This document shows positions 1 through 7,878 of a DNA stretch of 64,000 bases, one piece after another. The DNA comes from Streptomyces sp. L-9-10 (GTDB lineage: Bacteria; Actinomycetota; Actinomycetes; Streptomycetales; Streptomycetaceae). Numbering within the stretch: the first letter of the stretch is position 1; the number at the start of each line of letters is the position of its first letter. The DNA is taken from positions 1-64,000 of the forward strand of contig NZ_PHRF01000152.1 in assembly GCF_004151105.1 (NCBI RefSeq), given 5' to 3'. A program made the translations under genes and the position numbers. The notes beneath the pieces are model-generated. The model was not told the DNA's origin. It was given only the letters and a program-made list of their open reading frames with translations, and did not search any database.

Positions 1-240
1 TGACTTTTGGCACGCTGTTGAGTTCTCAAGGAACGGACGCTTCCTTTGTACTCACCCTCTCGGGCTTTCCTCCGGGCTTTTCCCTTCGGTCTTGCGTTCT
101 TGCGTTTCCGACTCTATCAGACTCTTTCGTGTCCGATTCCCCGTCGGAGCGGGGCCGCCTTCCAGTTTTCCGCTTTCGCGTTTCCCCTTCCGGCGATTCC
201 GACTTTATCAGAGTGATCCGAGTCGGATTCCCACCCCCAT
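1..240 (-). promoter_or_regulatory. rRNA operon promoter and leader region (16S gene expected beyond the left edge)
   Basis: Read on the minus strand, this stretch has the form of a Streptomyces rrn leader. Two promoter-like segments share the pattern GGAATC(C/G)GAC followed by TCTGATA(A/G)AGTCGGAA. Their -10 hexamers are TAAAGT at 202-207 and TAGAGT at 111-116, 91 bp apart. At 18-29 lies TTGAGAACTCAA, followed by CAGCGTGCCAAAAGTC, which matches the boxA antitermination region found just before 16S rRNA in actinomycetes. No rRNA sequence is inside the window, so the operon itself is inferred. It would be read leftward, in the same direction as rnj. No protein gene is supported in 1-373. Confidence 0.8.
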
Positions 241-302
241 TCGGAAGCCCCCGGGCACGTGATTAACTCGGGTTCCCGTCGAGGTGGAGCCGTAAACGTA
301 CT

Positions 303-342
303 GGAGCGGGGGGCCTCGAAGCAAATCGAGGCCCCCCGCTCC
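303..342 (-). terminator. rnj terminator hairpin
   Basis: A perfect 17-bp GC-rich stem (303-319 with 326-342) encloses a 6-nt loop AGCAAA. It begins 31 nt beyond the rnj stop codon and separates rnj from the downstream rrn promoters. There is no U-tract, which is usual for Streptomyces terminators. Confidence 0.85.
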
Positions 343-373
343 GGGTGACGCATCGGACGATGCGTCAGACGCG

Positions 374-2059
374 TCAGACCTCGACCACCACGGGCAGGAT
401 CATCGGACGCCTGCGGTACGTGTCCGAGACCCACTTGCCCACCGTGCGGCGCACGAGCTGCTGGAGTTGGTGCGGCTCGGCGACACCGTCCGCGGCCGCC
501 TTGCCGATGGCCTCTTCGACCTTGGGCAGCACGGCGGAGAACGCGGTGTCCTCGATGCCCGAGCCGCGGGCCTGGAAGTGCGGGCCGCCGACAACCTTGC
601 CCGTGGTGGAGTCGACCACCACGAAGACCGAGATGATGCCCTCGTCGCCGAGGATGCGACGGTCCTTGAGGGAGGTCTCGGTGACATCGCCGACCGACAG
701 ACCGTCCACGTAGACGTAGCCGGCCTGGACCTTGCCCACGATCCTCGCCCTGCCGTCGACCAGGTCGACGACCACGCCGTCCTCCGCGATGACGATGTGG
801 TCCTTGCGGACCCCGGTCAGCGCGCCCAGTTCGGCGTTGGCGCGCAGGTGGCGCCATTCGCCGTGGACCGGCATCAGGTTCTTGGGCTTGCAGATGTTGT
901 AGAAGTACAGGAGCTCGCCGGCCGAGGCGTGGCCCGAGACATGGACCTTGGCGTTGCCCTTGTGGATGACGTTCGCGCCCCACCGGGTCAGGCCGTTGAT
1001 CACGCGGTAGACCGCGTTCTCGTTGCCCGGGATGAGCGACGACGCCAGGATGACCGTGTCGCCCTGGACGATACGGATCTGGTGGTCGCGGTTGGCCATG
1101 CGCGAGAGCGCGGCCATCGGCTCGCCCTGGGAGCCGGTGCAGACGAGGACGACCTCGTGGTCGGGGAGGTCGTCGAGTGTCTTCACGTCGACGACCAGAC
1201 CGGCCGGAACCCGGAGGTAGCCCAGATCGCGGGCGATGCCCATGTTGCGGACCATCGAGCGGCCGACGAAGGCGACTCTGCGCCCGTACTCGTGCGCCGC
1301 GTCGAGGATCTGCTGGATGCGGTGGACGTGGCTCGCGAAGCTCGCCACGATGATCCGCTTCTGCGCGTTCGCGAAGACCTGTCGCAGGACGTTCGAGATG
1401 TCGCGCTCGGGCGGGACGAAGCCCGGGACCTCCGCGTTGGTGGAGTCCGAGAGCAGCAGGTCGATGCCCTCCTCGCCGAGCTTGGCGAAGGTGGGCAGGT
1501 CGGTGAGCCTGCGGTCCAGCGGGAGTTGATCCATCTTGAAGTCGCCGGTGTGGACCGCCATGCCCGCGGGAGTGCGGATGGCGACGGCCAGGGCGTCCGG
1601 GATGGAGTGGTTGACCGCGACGAACTCGCAGTCGAACGGGCCGATGCGCTCGCGGTGGCCCTCGGTGACCTCAAGGGTGTACGGGCGGATGCGATGCTCC
1701 TGGAGCTTCGCCTCGATCAGCGCGAGGGTCAGCTTGGAGCCGATCAGCGGGATGTCGGGCTTCAGCCGGAGCAGGAACGGGACACCGCCGATGTGGTCCT
1801 CGTGGCCGTGGGTGAGCACGACCCCGTCGATGTCGTCGAGGCGGTCCCGGATGGTGGTGAAGTCCGGCAGGATCAGGTCGATACCGGGCTGCTCCTCCTC
1901 CGGGAAGAGGACGCCGCAGTCGACGATGAGCAGACGGCCGTTGTACTCGAAGACCGTCATGTTGCGGCCGATCTCGCCCAGACCGCCGAGCGGGGTGACA
2001 CGCAGGCCGTTCTTGGGCAGCTTCGGCGGCGCGCCGAGTTCAGGATGCGGATGACTCAA
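374..2059 (-). CDS. rnj: Ribonuclease J
   Basis: A 561-aa metallo-beta-lactamase/beta-CASP ribonuclease of the RNase J family, which combines endonuclease and 5'-3' exonuclease activity in mRNA decay and rRNA maturation. The zinc-binding motif THGHEDHIGG is visible near residue 80, after the early segment GGLGEIGRNM. The beta-CASP and C-terminal domains follow, and the length is full for the family. I place the start at a TTG (protein begins MSHPHPELG) because GAGGAGAG sits just upstream and actinobacterial homologues begin there. Extending the frame upstream to 2116 would translate a strong hairpin. It lies downstream of dapA on the same strand with a 162-bp gap. Confidence 0.95.
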   Translation of the reverse strand: MSHPHPELGAPPKLPKNGLRVTPLGGLGEIGRNMTVFEYNGRLLIVDCGVLFPEEEQPGIDLILPDFTTIRDRLDDIDGVVLTHGHEDHIGGVPFLLRLKPDIPLIGSKLTLALIEAKLQEHRIRPYTLEVTEGHRERIGPFDCEFVAVNHSIPDALAVAIRTPAGMAVHTGDFKMDQLPLDRRLTDLPTFAKLGEEGIDLLLSDSTNAEVPGFVPPERDISNVLRQVFANAQKRIIVASFASHVHRIQQILDAAHEYGRRVAFVGRSMVRNMGIARDLGYLRVPAGLVVDVKTLDDLPDHEVVLVCTGSQGEPMAALSRMANRDHQIRIVQGDTVILASSLIPGNENAVYRVINGLTRWGANVIHKGNAKVHVSGHASAGELLYFYNICKPKNLMPVHGEWRHLRANAELGALTGVRKDHIVIAEDGVVVDLVDGRARIVGKVQAGYVYVDGLSVGDVTETSLKDRRILGDEGIISVFVVVDSTTGKVVGGPHFQARGSGIEDTAFSAVLPKVEEAIGKAAADGVAEPHQLQQLVRRTVGKWVSDTYRRRPMILPVVVEV

Positions 2060-2077
2060 AAGACTCTCCTCACCACA

Positions 2078-2108
2078 CGCGCCACGTGCCGCAGAGGCAC
2101 GTGGCGCG
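2078..2108 (-). promoter_or_regulatory. Hairpin in the rnj 5' untranslated region
   Basis: A perfect 13-bp stem (2078-2090 with 2096-2108) and a 5-nt loop end about 18 nt before the rnj TTG start, immediately upstream of its ribosome binding site. It could act as a weak terminator after dapA, a 5'-end stabiliser, or a site for feedback by RNase J on its own mRNA. Function is inferred from position only. Confidence 0.55.
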
Positions 2109-2221
2109 CATGACATTCGTGCACTTGCTGTTGTCTGTATGGACTGTTGTCCGGTGAAACCGATGTGTCGGTTTGTCTCGATGGGCTTATGTCTTCGCGT
2201 ATTCAGTTGTGAAGTCTGTGA

Positions 2222-3121
2222 TCAGAGCTGTACCCCGCCGGCCGCCAGATCGATCTTGAGCTGTGCCGTTTCATGGTCGGACAGCTCGACGAGCGGGAGG
2301 CGCAGCGGTCCGGCCGGCAGCTTCTGCAGCGTGAGCGCGGCCTTGGTGGTGATGACTCCCTGGGTGCGGAACATGCCCGTGAACACCGGGAGCAGCTTCT
2401 GGTGGATCTCGGTGGCCTTGTGGACGTCACCGGTGAGGTGGGCGTCGAGTAGTTCGCGCAGCTCCGGGGTGACCACATGGCCGACGACGGAGACGAAGCC
2501 GACCGCGCCGACGGAGAGCAGCGGGAGGTTGAGCATGTCGTCGCCGGAGTACCAGGCGAGGCCGGACTGGGCGATGGCCCAGCTGGCGCGGCCGAGGTCG
2601 CCCTTGGCGTCCTTGTTGGCGACGATGCGCGGGTGCTGGGCGAGACGGACGATCGTCTCGGTGTCGATGGGGACACCGCTGCGGCCCGGGATGTCGTAGA
2701 GCATGACCGGCAGCCCTGTCGCGTCCGCGATGGCGGAGAAGTGCCGGAAAAGGCCCTCCTGCGGCGGCTTGTTGTAGTACGGGGTCACCGCGAGCAGTCC
2801 GTGCGCTCCGGCCCGTTCGGCTGTGCGGGCCAGCTCCAGGCTGTGGCGGGTGTCGTTGGTGCCGACACCGGCGACGATATGGGCCCGGTCTCCGACGGCC
2901 TCCAGGACGGCCCGTACCAGCTGCTCTTTCTCCGCGTCGCTGGTGGTCGGCGACTCACCGGTGGTGCCGTTCACGACCAGGCCGTCGTTGCCCGCGTCCA
3001 CGAGGTGGACGGCGAGCCGCTGGGCACCGTCGAGGTCGATTGCGCCGTCCGCCGTGAAGGGCGTGACCATGGCGGTGAGGACCCGCCCGAAGGGGGTCTG
3101 CGGAGTGGAGATCGGAGCCAT
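2222..3121 (-). CDS. dapA: 4-hydroxy-tetrahydrodipicolinate synthase
   Basis: A 299-aa class I aldolase that condenses pyruvate with aspartate semialdehyde, the first committed step to diaminopimelate and lysine. Family features visible are NGTTGESPT near residue 45, the tyrosine of MLYDIPGRSG, and the Schiff-base lysine in VANKDAKGD. Length is typical. I chose ATG at 3121 (MAPISTPQTP). A GTG nine bases upstream is also in frame, but it would put a rare TTA codon at position 2, unlikely for a growth gene in Streptomyces. The next enzyme gene of the pathway in this window, dapB, lies in a separate operon about 2.6 kb away. Confidence 0.97.
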   Translation of the reverse strand: MAPISTPQTPFGRVLTAMVTPFTADGAIDLDGAQRLAVHLVDAGNDGLVVNGTTGESPTTSDAEKEQLVRAVLEAVGDRAHIVAGVGTNDTRHSLELARTAERAGAHGLLAVTPYYNKPPQEGLFRHFSAIADATGLPVMLYDIPGRSGVPIDTETIVRLAQHPRIVANKDAKGDLGRASWAIAQSGLAWYSGDDMLNLPLLSVGAVGFVSVVGHVVTPELRELLDAHLTGDVHKATEIHQKLLPVFTGMFRTQGVITTKAALTLQKLPAGPLRLPLVELSDHETAQLKIDLAAGGVQL

Positions 3122-3182
3122 GGGTAACACGCTACTCGCTGCTCAGCTCACCGTGTCCCTTTGGGGGACGGGACAAGAGGAG

Positions 3183-3220
3183 CCCGGCACTGCCTGCTCG
3201 GGGGTTCAAGCAGTGCCGGG
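3183..3220 (-). terminator. Hairpin between thyX and dapA
   Basis: An 11-bp perfect stem (CCCGGCACTGC at 3183-3193 with its complement at 3210-3220) around a 16-nt loop, about 100 nt after the thyX stop. Probably the thyX terminator, so dapA likely has its own promoter in the 60 bp that follow. Confidence 0.6.
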
Positions 3221-3317
3221 TCCGTTTGATCAGCCTAGATGAACTTCTCGAAACGCCGCAATCCGGACACTTCACTCGGCCGACCGTACATCTGTGCCCC
3301 GGACAGGCCCGGAGCGT

Positions 3318-4055
3318 CTAGGGGGCGACCCGGCCGTTGGCGTTGAAGGCCGCGTGGGTGAGGGGCATGAGCTTCGCCCAGTGCTCCTCCATCCGCTCTC
3401 CGACCATCTCGATCTCCCGTTGCGGGAAGGACGGGGTCCTCGCCTGTTCGTGCTGGGTGCGCAGGCCGAGGAAGTGCATCAGCGAGCGTGCGTTGCAGGT
3501 GGCGTACATCGACGAGAAGAGCCCGACGGGCAGCACGGAACGGGCCACCTCACGGGCCACGCCCGCCGCCAGCATCTCCTGGTAGGCCTCGTACGCCCGT
3601 GCGTAGGAGTCCTCCATGACGCGGCCGGTCAGCTCCTGCTGCTCAGGGGTGCCGTCGACGAACACATACTTCCCGGGACGGCCCTCCTGGACGAGCTTGC
3701 GCGACGCGTCGGGCACGTAGAAGACCGGCTGGAGCTCTCGGTAGCGGCCCGACTCCTCGTTGTACGACCAGCCCACGCGGTGCCGCATGAACTCGCGGAA
3801 GACGAAGATCGGGGCGCTGATGAAGAACGTCATCGAGTTGTGCTCGAAGGGGCTGCCGTGGCGGTCCCTCATCAGGAAATTGATGAGTCCCTTAGACCGC
3901 TCGGGGTCCTTCGAGAGCTCTTCCAGGGACTGCTCGCCGGCGGTGGAGACGCGCGCGGCCCACAGCACATCGGAGTCACCGGCGGCGTGCTTGACCAGCT
4001 CGACGGTGACATCGCTGCGGAAGCTCGGTTTGGTCTCGGCGGGGGTGTCGCTCAC
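3318..4055 (-). CDS. thyX: Flavin-dependent thymidylate synthase
   Basis: A 245-aa ThyX protein that makes dTMP from dUMP using FAD, NADPH and methylene-tetrahydrofolate. The ThyX signature RHRxxSxNxxSxR appears as RHRVGWSYNEESGRY near residue 90, and the C-terminal segment LGLRTQHEQARTP is also characteristic. Length is usual for actinobacteria. It is transcribed away from the small gene at 4260. The 204-bp gap between them must hold two divergent promoters, which I could not place firmly. Confidence 0.97.
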   Translation of the reverse strand: MSDTPAETKPSFRSDVTVELVKHAAGDSDVLWAARVSTAGEQSLEELSKDPERSKGLINFLMRDRHGSPFEHNSMTFFISAPIFVFREFMRHRVGWSYNEESGRYRELQPVFYVPDASRKLVQEGRPGKYVFVDGTPEQQELTGRVMEDSYARAYEAYQEMLAAGVAREVARSVLPVGLFSSMYATCNARSLMHFLGLRTQHEQARTPSFPQREIEMVGERMEEHWAKLMPLTHAAFNANGRVAP

Positions 4056-4259
4056 CGGCGGGGTCCTTCCATTCGCATCGCACGGGCGGCGCCCACTCTA
4101 CGGCTCGGCACTGACAGCGACGGACGGGCCGGCCTCGCACAGCGTTCATTGGTCAATTCGGGGAATTAGGGCACCGAATGGGGCTGTTGTTCGTCTCACT
4201 GAGTAGCAGCTGACACATCAGCGGCGTTCCATCACGAGAATCGCAAGGAGAGTCCCTCC

Positions 4260-4499
4260 ATGTTCCGCCGGCGAGAGGCCGTCCCGTTCGCATTCGTCGC
4301 CGAAGCCGACAGCTTCCGCAGTAACGTCGCGCCCCCGCCCAAACAGCGGGCCGGCACATCCGAGGTCGTCAGCCGTGCGCTGATCGGACTGACCGTCGTC
4401 GCCGGATTCACCGGCGCGCTGCTTTTCGGACTGCCGTCCCTGGACACAAATCAGTCGGCCGGCCATACGCAGCAGTCCGAGGCGTCACAGGGCCGCTGA
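4260..4499 (+). CDS. Small single-pass membrane protein, function unknown
   Basis: A 79-aa protein starting MFRRREAVPFAFV, with one hydrophobic helix at about residues 38-58 (SRALIGLTVVAGFTGALLFG) and a short polar tail. GGAGAG lies at good spacing before the ATG. I do not recognise a domain. Placement next to thyX and upstream of a second membrane protein gene on the same strand suggests a small transcription unit. It is probably a conserved Streptomyces protein, which is an inference. Confidence 0.75.
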   Translation: MFRRREAVPFAFVAEADSFRSNVAPPPKQRAGTSEVVSRALIGLTVVAGFTGALLFGLPSLDTNQSAGHTQQSEASQGR

Positions 4500-4593
4500 C
4501 TCGTCCGGCCCCCCTGGGGTGGTCCGGTCGGGCCGGGGATCGATAGCCTCACCGGGCACAGCAATCGAGCGTGCTTGTGAGTGAGGATCAGTC

Positions 4594-5139
4594 GTGCCCC
4601 TGCCCTTCTTGACGGCCGACCGGGCTTTTGACGCGACCGATGACGTCGCGCTGCCCTTCGACGATCATGATCATTGGCGGCGTCCGTACCGCCCAGGCCC
4701 CTGGCGCGTGGTGGCGGCGGCGCTGCTTCTGCTGCTCGCCTCGTTCGTTCTGCTCGCGGCGATGATCATCGCGTTCGCGGGCGCGCTGTCCGGTGCGACG
4801 GTGTGTCTGGTGGTCGCCGGGGTGGTGATCGCCGTCGCCCTGCGCCTGCTCCGCGTGGGCGCGTGGGTGAGCCGGCACGGCGTACGCCGGGTGGGCCTGC
4901 TGCTGACGAAGACCGTGTCCTGGGACCAGGTCACGGCCGTGCGCACCGTCCAGCAGCCGGTTCGCTGGCTCGGGCTGCCGCGCACCGTACAGGGGCAGGC
5001 GCTCGTCCTCGTACGCCGGCAGGGTGAGCCGATTCAACTGCTCACCGACCACAACGCGGACTTCCTGTCGCGTGGTGAGGCGTTCGACCGGGCCGCCGAC
5101 ACCGTGGAGGCCTGGGGAGACGAGTACCGCGGCGTCTGA
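4594..5139 (+). CDS. Membrane protein with bacterial PH-like domain
   Basis: A 181-aa protein with two adjacent transmembrane helices (about residues 38-82, rich in Leu, Val and Ala). A soluble segment follows: SRHGVRRVGLLLTKTVSWDQV, then a Val/Leu-rich strand region and DHNADFLSRGEAFDRAADTVEAW. This matches small actinobacterial membrane proteins with a PF10756-type PH fold. The GTG start is preceded by GAGGATCAGTC. It follows the 79-aa gene by 94 bp on the same strand and converges on the gene at 5256. Substrate and role are unknown. Confidence 0.75.
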   Translation: MPLPFLTADRAFDATDDVALPFDDHDHWRRPYRPGPWRVVAAALLLLLASFVLLAAMIIAFAGALSGATVCLVVAGVVIAVALRLLRVGAWVSRHGVRRVGLLLTKTVSWDQVTAVRTVQQPVRWLGLPRTVQGQALVLVRRQGEPIQLLTDHNADFLSRGEAFDRAADTVEAWGDEYRGV

Positions 5140-5168
5140 CGCCGTCGTACGGACAGGAGAGCGGTACG

Positions 5169-5202
5169 AGCGGGGTCCGGCCATGGCAGGCCGGGCCCCG
5201 CT
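5169..5202. terminator. Bidirectional terminator between convergent genes
   Basis: A 14-bp stem with one mismatch (5169-5182 with 5189-5202) and a 6-nt loop, located midway between the converging stops at 5139 and 5256. It can serve both strands. Confidence 0.75.
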
Positions 5203-5255
5203 CTGTCATACGCCCTCTCGTGCGCGCTCCGGGGTACCTGGGGTGGCCGGGGTCG

Positions 5256-5708
5256 TCAGACCCGTACGGGCTTGCCGTCACGGAGCGCGATGGCCCGCTG
5301 CATCGCTTTGCGGGCACGGGGGGTGTCCCGGGCATCGTGGTAGGCGACCGCGAGCCGGAACCAGCAGCGCCAGTCGTCGGGGGAATCCTCGGTCTCGGCC
5401 CGGCGCTCGGCGAAGACGGCGTCCGCGGAGTCCCGGTCGATCCGGCCCCCGGCCGTACGCACCAGCGTGTCGACCGGCAGGCCGCCCTCGGCTTCCAGCT
5501 CCGCCGCGAGCCGGTTGGCGCGGGCGACGAACTGGGTGGTCTTCCAGAGGAACCAGACACCGATGAGCGGCAGGATCAGCACGGCGACACCGAAGGTGAC
5601 GGTGAGTGCCGTGCCGTGTTCGATCAGCAGCACTCCCCGGCTGCCGACCAGGACGAAGTAGACGACCAGGACGGCGGCCGTGACACAGTAGGTGATCTTT
5701 GCACGCAT
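5256..5708 (-). CDS. Membrane protein with TPR-like C-terminus
   Basis: A 150-aa protein with two transmembrane helices (about residues 5-25 and 34-55). A soluble segment follows, ending WRCWFRLAVAYHDARDTPRARKAMQRAI, which resembles a tetratricopeptide helix pair. The ATG lies only 4 nt after the dapB stop, so it is surely the last gene of the rpsO-pnp-peptidase-dapB operon. Its function is unknown. Translational coupling to dapB is likely from the spacing. Confidence 0.8.
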   Translation of the reverse strand: MRAKITYCVTAAVLVVYFVLVGSRGVLLIEHGTALTVTFGVAVLILPLIGVWFLWKTTQFVARANRLAAELEAEGGLPVDTLVRTAGGRIDRDSADAVFAERRAETEDSPDDWRCWFRLAVAYHDARDTPRARKAMQRAIALRDGKPVRV

Positions 5709-5712
5709 GGGC

Positions 5713-6465
5713 TCAGCTCAGGTCGAGGAAGTGTTCCAGGCCGAAGGTGAGGCCGGGGGCGGAGACCACGCGCCGCACACCGAGCAGGATGCCCGGCATG
5801 AAGCTGCTGTGGTGCAGGGAGTCGTGCCGGACGGTGAGGGTCTCGCCCTCGCCGCCGAGGATGACCTCCTGGTGGGCGAGGAGGCCACGGAGCCGTACGG
5901 AGTGCACCGGCACGCCGTCGACATCGGCGCCGCGTGCGCCGTCCAGCGCCGTGACGGTGGCATCGGGCTGCGGGGCGCTGCCCGCCGCCGTGCGGGCCGC
6001 CGCGATCAGCTGGGCCGTACGGACGGCGGTGCCGGAGGGCGCGTCCACCTTGTTCGGGTGGTGCAGTTCGACGATCTCGACCGACTCGAAGTAGCGGGCC
6101 GCTGTCTCGGAGAACTTCATGGTGAGGACCGCGCCGATGGAGAAGTTCGGCGCGATCAGCACGCCCGTCTCCGGGGAGGCGGCCAGCGAGGTGTTCAGCT
6201 GCGCGAGCCGCTCGTCGGTCCAGCCCGTGGTGCCGACGACCGCGTGGATTCCGTGGCGCACACAGAAGTCGAGGTTGCCCATCACCGAGGCGGGGGTGGT
6301 GAGTTCCACCGCGACCTGGGCGCCGGTCTCGACCAGGGTCTCCAGCTTGTCGCCCCGGCCGAGGGCCGCGACCAGTTCCAGGTCGTCGGCGGCCTCGACG
6401 GCCCGTACCGCCTCGGCGCCGATACGGCCCCTGGCTCCGAGAACGGCCACGCGCAGCTTGCTCAT
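5713..6465 (-). CDS. dapB: 4-hydroxy-tetrahydrodipicolinate reductase
   Basis: A 250-aa NAD(P)H-dependent reductase, the step after DapA in diaminopimelate and lysine synthesis. The N-terminal Rossmann motif is VAVLGARGRIG. The catalytic segment ELHHPNKVDAPSGTA near residue 130 carries the conserved His-His, Lys and substrate-binding residues, and VGTTGW is also present. Length matches the family. It starts 36 nt downstream of the M16 peptidase gene, the conserved Streptomyces order. Confidence 0.97.
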   Translation of the reverse strand: MSKLRVAVLGARGRIGAEAVRAVEAADDLELVAALGRGDKLETLVETGAQVAVELTTPASVMGNLDFCVRHGIHAVVGTTGWTDERLAQLNTSLAASPETGVLIAPNFSIGAVLTMKFSETAARYFESVEIVELHHPNKVDAPSGTAVRTAQLIAAARTAAGSAPQPDATVTALDGARGADVDGVPVHSVRLRGLLAHQEVILGGEGETLTVRHDSLHHSSFMPGILLGVRRVVSAPGLTFGLEHFLDLS

Positions 6466-6501
6466 TGCTCTGCTTCCTTCAGCGTCGGGGGTGCGGCCCG
6501 G

Positions 6502-7878
6502 TCAGGAGACCACGTCGTCGAGGCGGTCCGCCTGCTTGTCCTTGAGGGGTCCGATGACGGACAGCGAGGGACGGTGTCCCAGTACGTCGCGGGCGACCGC
6601 GCGTACGTCGTCGGGGGTGACGGCGGATATCCGCCCCAGCATGTCGTCCACGGACATCTGGGCGCCCCAGCACAGCTCGCTCTTGCCGATCCGGTTCATC
6701 AGCGCGCCGGTGTCCTCCAGGCCGAGGACGGTGGAGCCGGAGAGCTGGCCGATGGCGCGGCCGATCTCCTCGTCGCTGAGTCCGTCCTCGGCTGCCCGGT
6801 CGAGCTCGTCGCGGCAGATCTTCAGGACGTCGTGGACCTGGCTGGGCCGGCAGCCGGCGTAGACCCCGAAGAGGCCGCAGTCGGCGAAGCCCGAGGTGTA
6901 CGAGTAGACGCTGTAGGCGAGCCCGCGTTTCTCCCGTACCTCCTGGAAGAGCCGGGAGCTCATCCCGCCGCCGAGGGCGGTGTTCAGGACGCCGAGCGCC
7001 CAGCGGCGCTCGTCGGTGCGCGCCAGACCCGGCATGCCGAGGACGACATGGGCCTGCTCGGTCTTGCGGTTCAGCAGATCCACCCGGCCCGCGGTGCGCA
7101 CGGCGCGGCTGCCGTCGCGGGGGGCCAGGGGCGCGGCGTCCGCACGGGACAGGGCTCCGGCCTTCTCGAACGCCTTGCGGACCTGCCGTACCACCGTGGC
7201 GTGGTCGATGTTGCCCGCGGCGGCGACGATGAGACGCGTCGGGTCGTAGTGCTTCTTGTAGAAGCGCGCGATCCGGTCGCGGTCGAGGGCGTTGATGGTG
7301 TCGACGGTGCCGAGGACCGGCCGGCCGAGGGGGGAGTCGCCGAACATGGTCTGCGCGAACAGGTCGTGTACGCAGTCGCCCGGGTCGTCCTCGGTCATGG
7401 CGATCTCTTCGAGGATCACCCCGCGCTCGGCGTCGACGTCGACGGCCTCGATGAGCGAGCCGGTGAGCATGTCGCAGACGACATCGATGGCCAGCGGGAG
7501 ATCGGTGTCGAGCACCCGCGCGTAGTAGCAGGTGTACTCCTTCGCCGTGAAGGCGTTCATCTCACCGCCGACCGCGTCGATGGCGGAGGAGATGTCGAGG
7601 GCGCTGCGCCGGGTCGTGCCCTTGAAGAGGAGGTGCTCCAGATAGTGCGTGGCGCCGTTGAGCGCCGGGGTCTCGTCGCGGGAGCCGACCTGCACCCAGA
7701 TCCCGAAGGTCGCGGAGCGTACCGACGGGAGGGTTTCGGTGACGACGCGCAGGCCGCCGGGGAGGGTCGTCCGGCGGACCGTACCGATGCCGTTCTCGCC
7801 CTTGAGCAGGGTTTGGGTACGGGCGACGGCCCGCGCCTCCGAGGAGGTGCGGGCCGTCGTCCTGGAGCTGGCTGTCAC
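6502..7878 (-). CDS. M16 family zinc metallopeptidase
   Basis: A 458-aa peptidase of the insulinase/processing-peptidase family. The inverted zinc motif HxxEH is HYLEH at about residues 78-82, with the downstream glutamate in ERGVILEEIAMTEDD. The C-terminal half is the inactive M16_C domain (GLAYSVYSYTSGFADCG). Its GTG start overlaps the pnp stop by four bases (GTGA), so the two are translationally coupled. Homologues next to pnp are widely conserved, but the substrate is not established. Confidence 0.93.
   Translation of the reverse strand: MTASSRTTARTSSEARAVARTQTLLKGENGIGTVRRTTLPGGLRVVTETLPSVRSATFGIWVQVGSRDETPALNGATHYLEHLLFKGTTRRSALDISSAIDAVGGEMNAFTAKEYTCYYARVLDTDLPLAIDVVCDMLTGSLIEAVDVDAERGVILEEIAMTEDDPGDCVHDLFAQTMFGDSPLGRPVLGTVDTINALDRDRIARFYKKHYDPTRLIVAAAGNIDHATVVRQVRKAFEKAGALSRADAAPLAPRDGSRAVRTAGRVDLLNRKTEQAHVVLGMPGLARTDERRWALGVLNTALGGGMSSRLFQEVREKRGLAYSVYSYTSGFADCGLFGVYAGCRPSQVHDVLKICRDELDRAAEDGLSDEEIGRAIGQLSGSTVLGLEDTGALMNRIGKSELCWGAQMSVDDMLGRISAVTPDDVRAVARDVLGHRPSLSVIGPLKDKQADRLDDVVS

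Noticed and set aside
3122..3130. GTG start of dapA nine bases upstream
   Set aside because: It would introduce a TTA codon at position 2, which is avoided in Streptomyces growth genes, and homologues begin at the ATG.
3195..3225. tRNA gene suggested by a GGGGGTTCAAG segment
   Set aside because: No acceptor stem, anticodon arm or D arm could be found around it; the bases belong to the loop of a hairpin.
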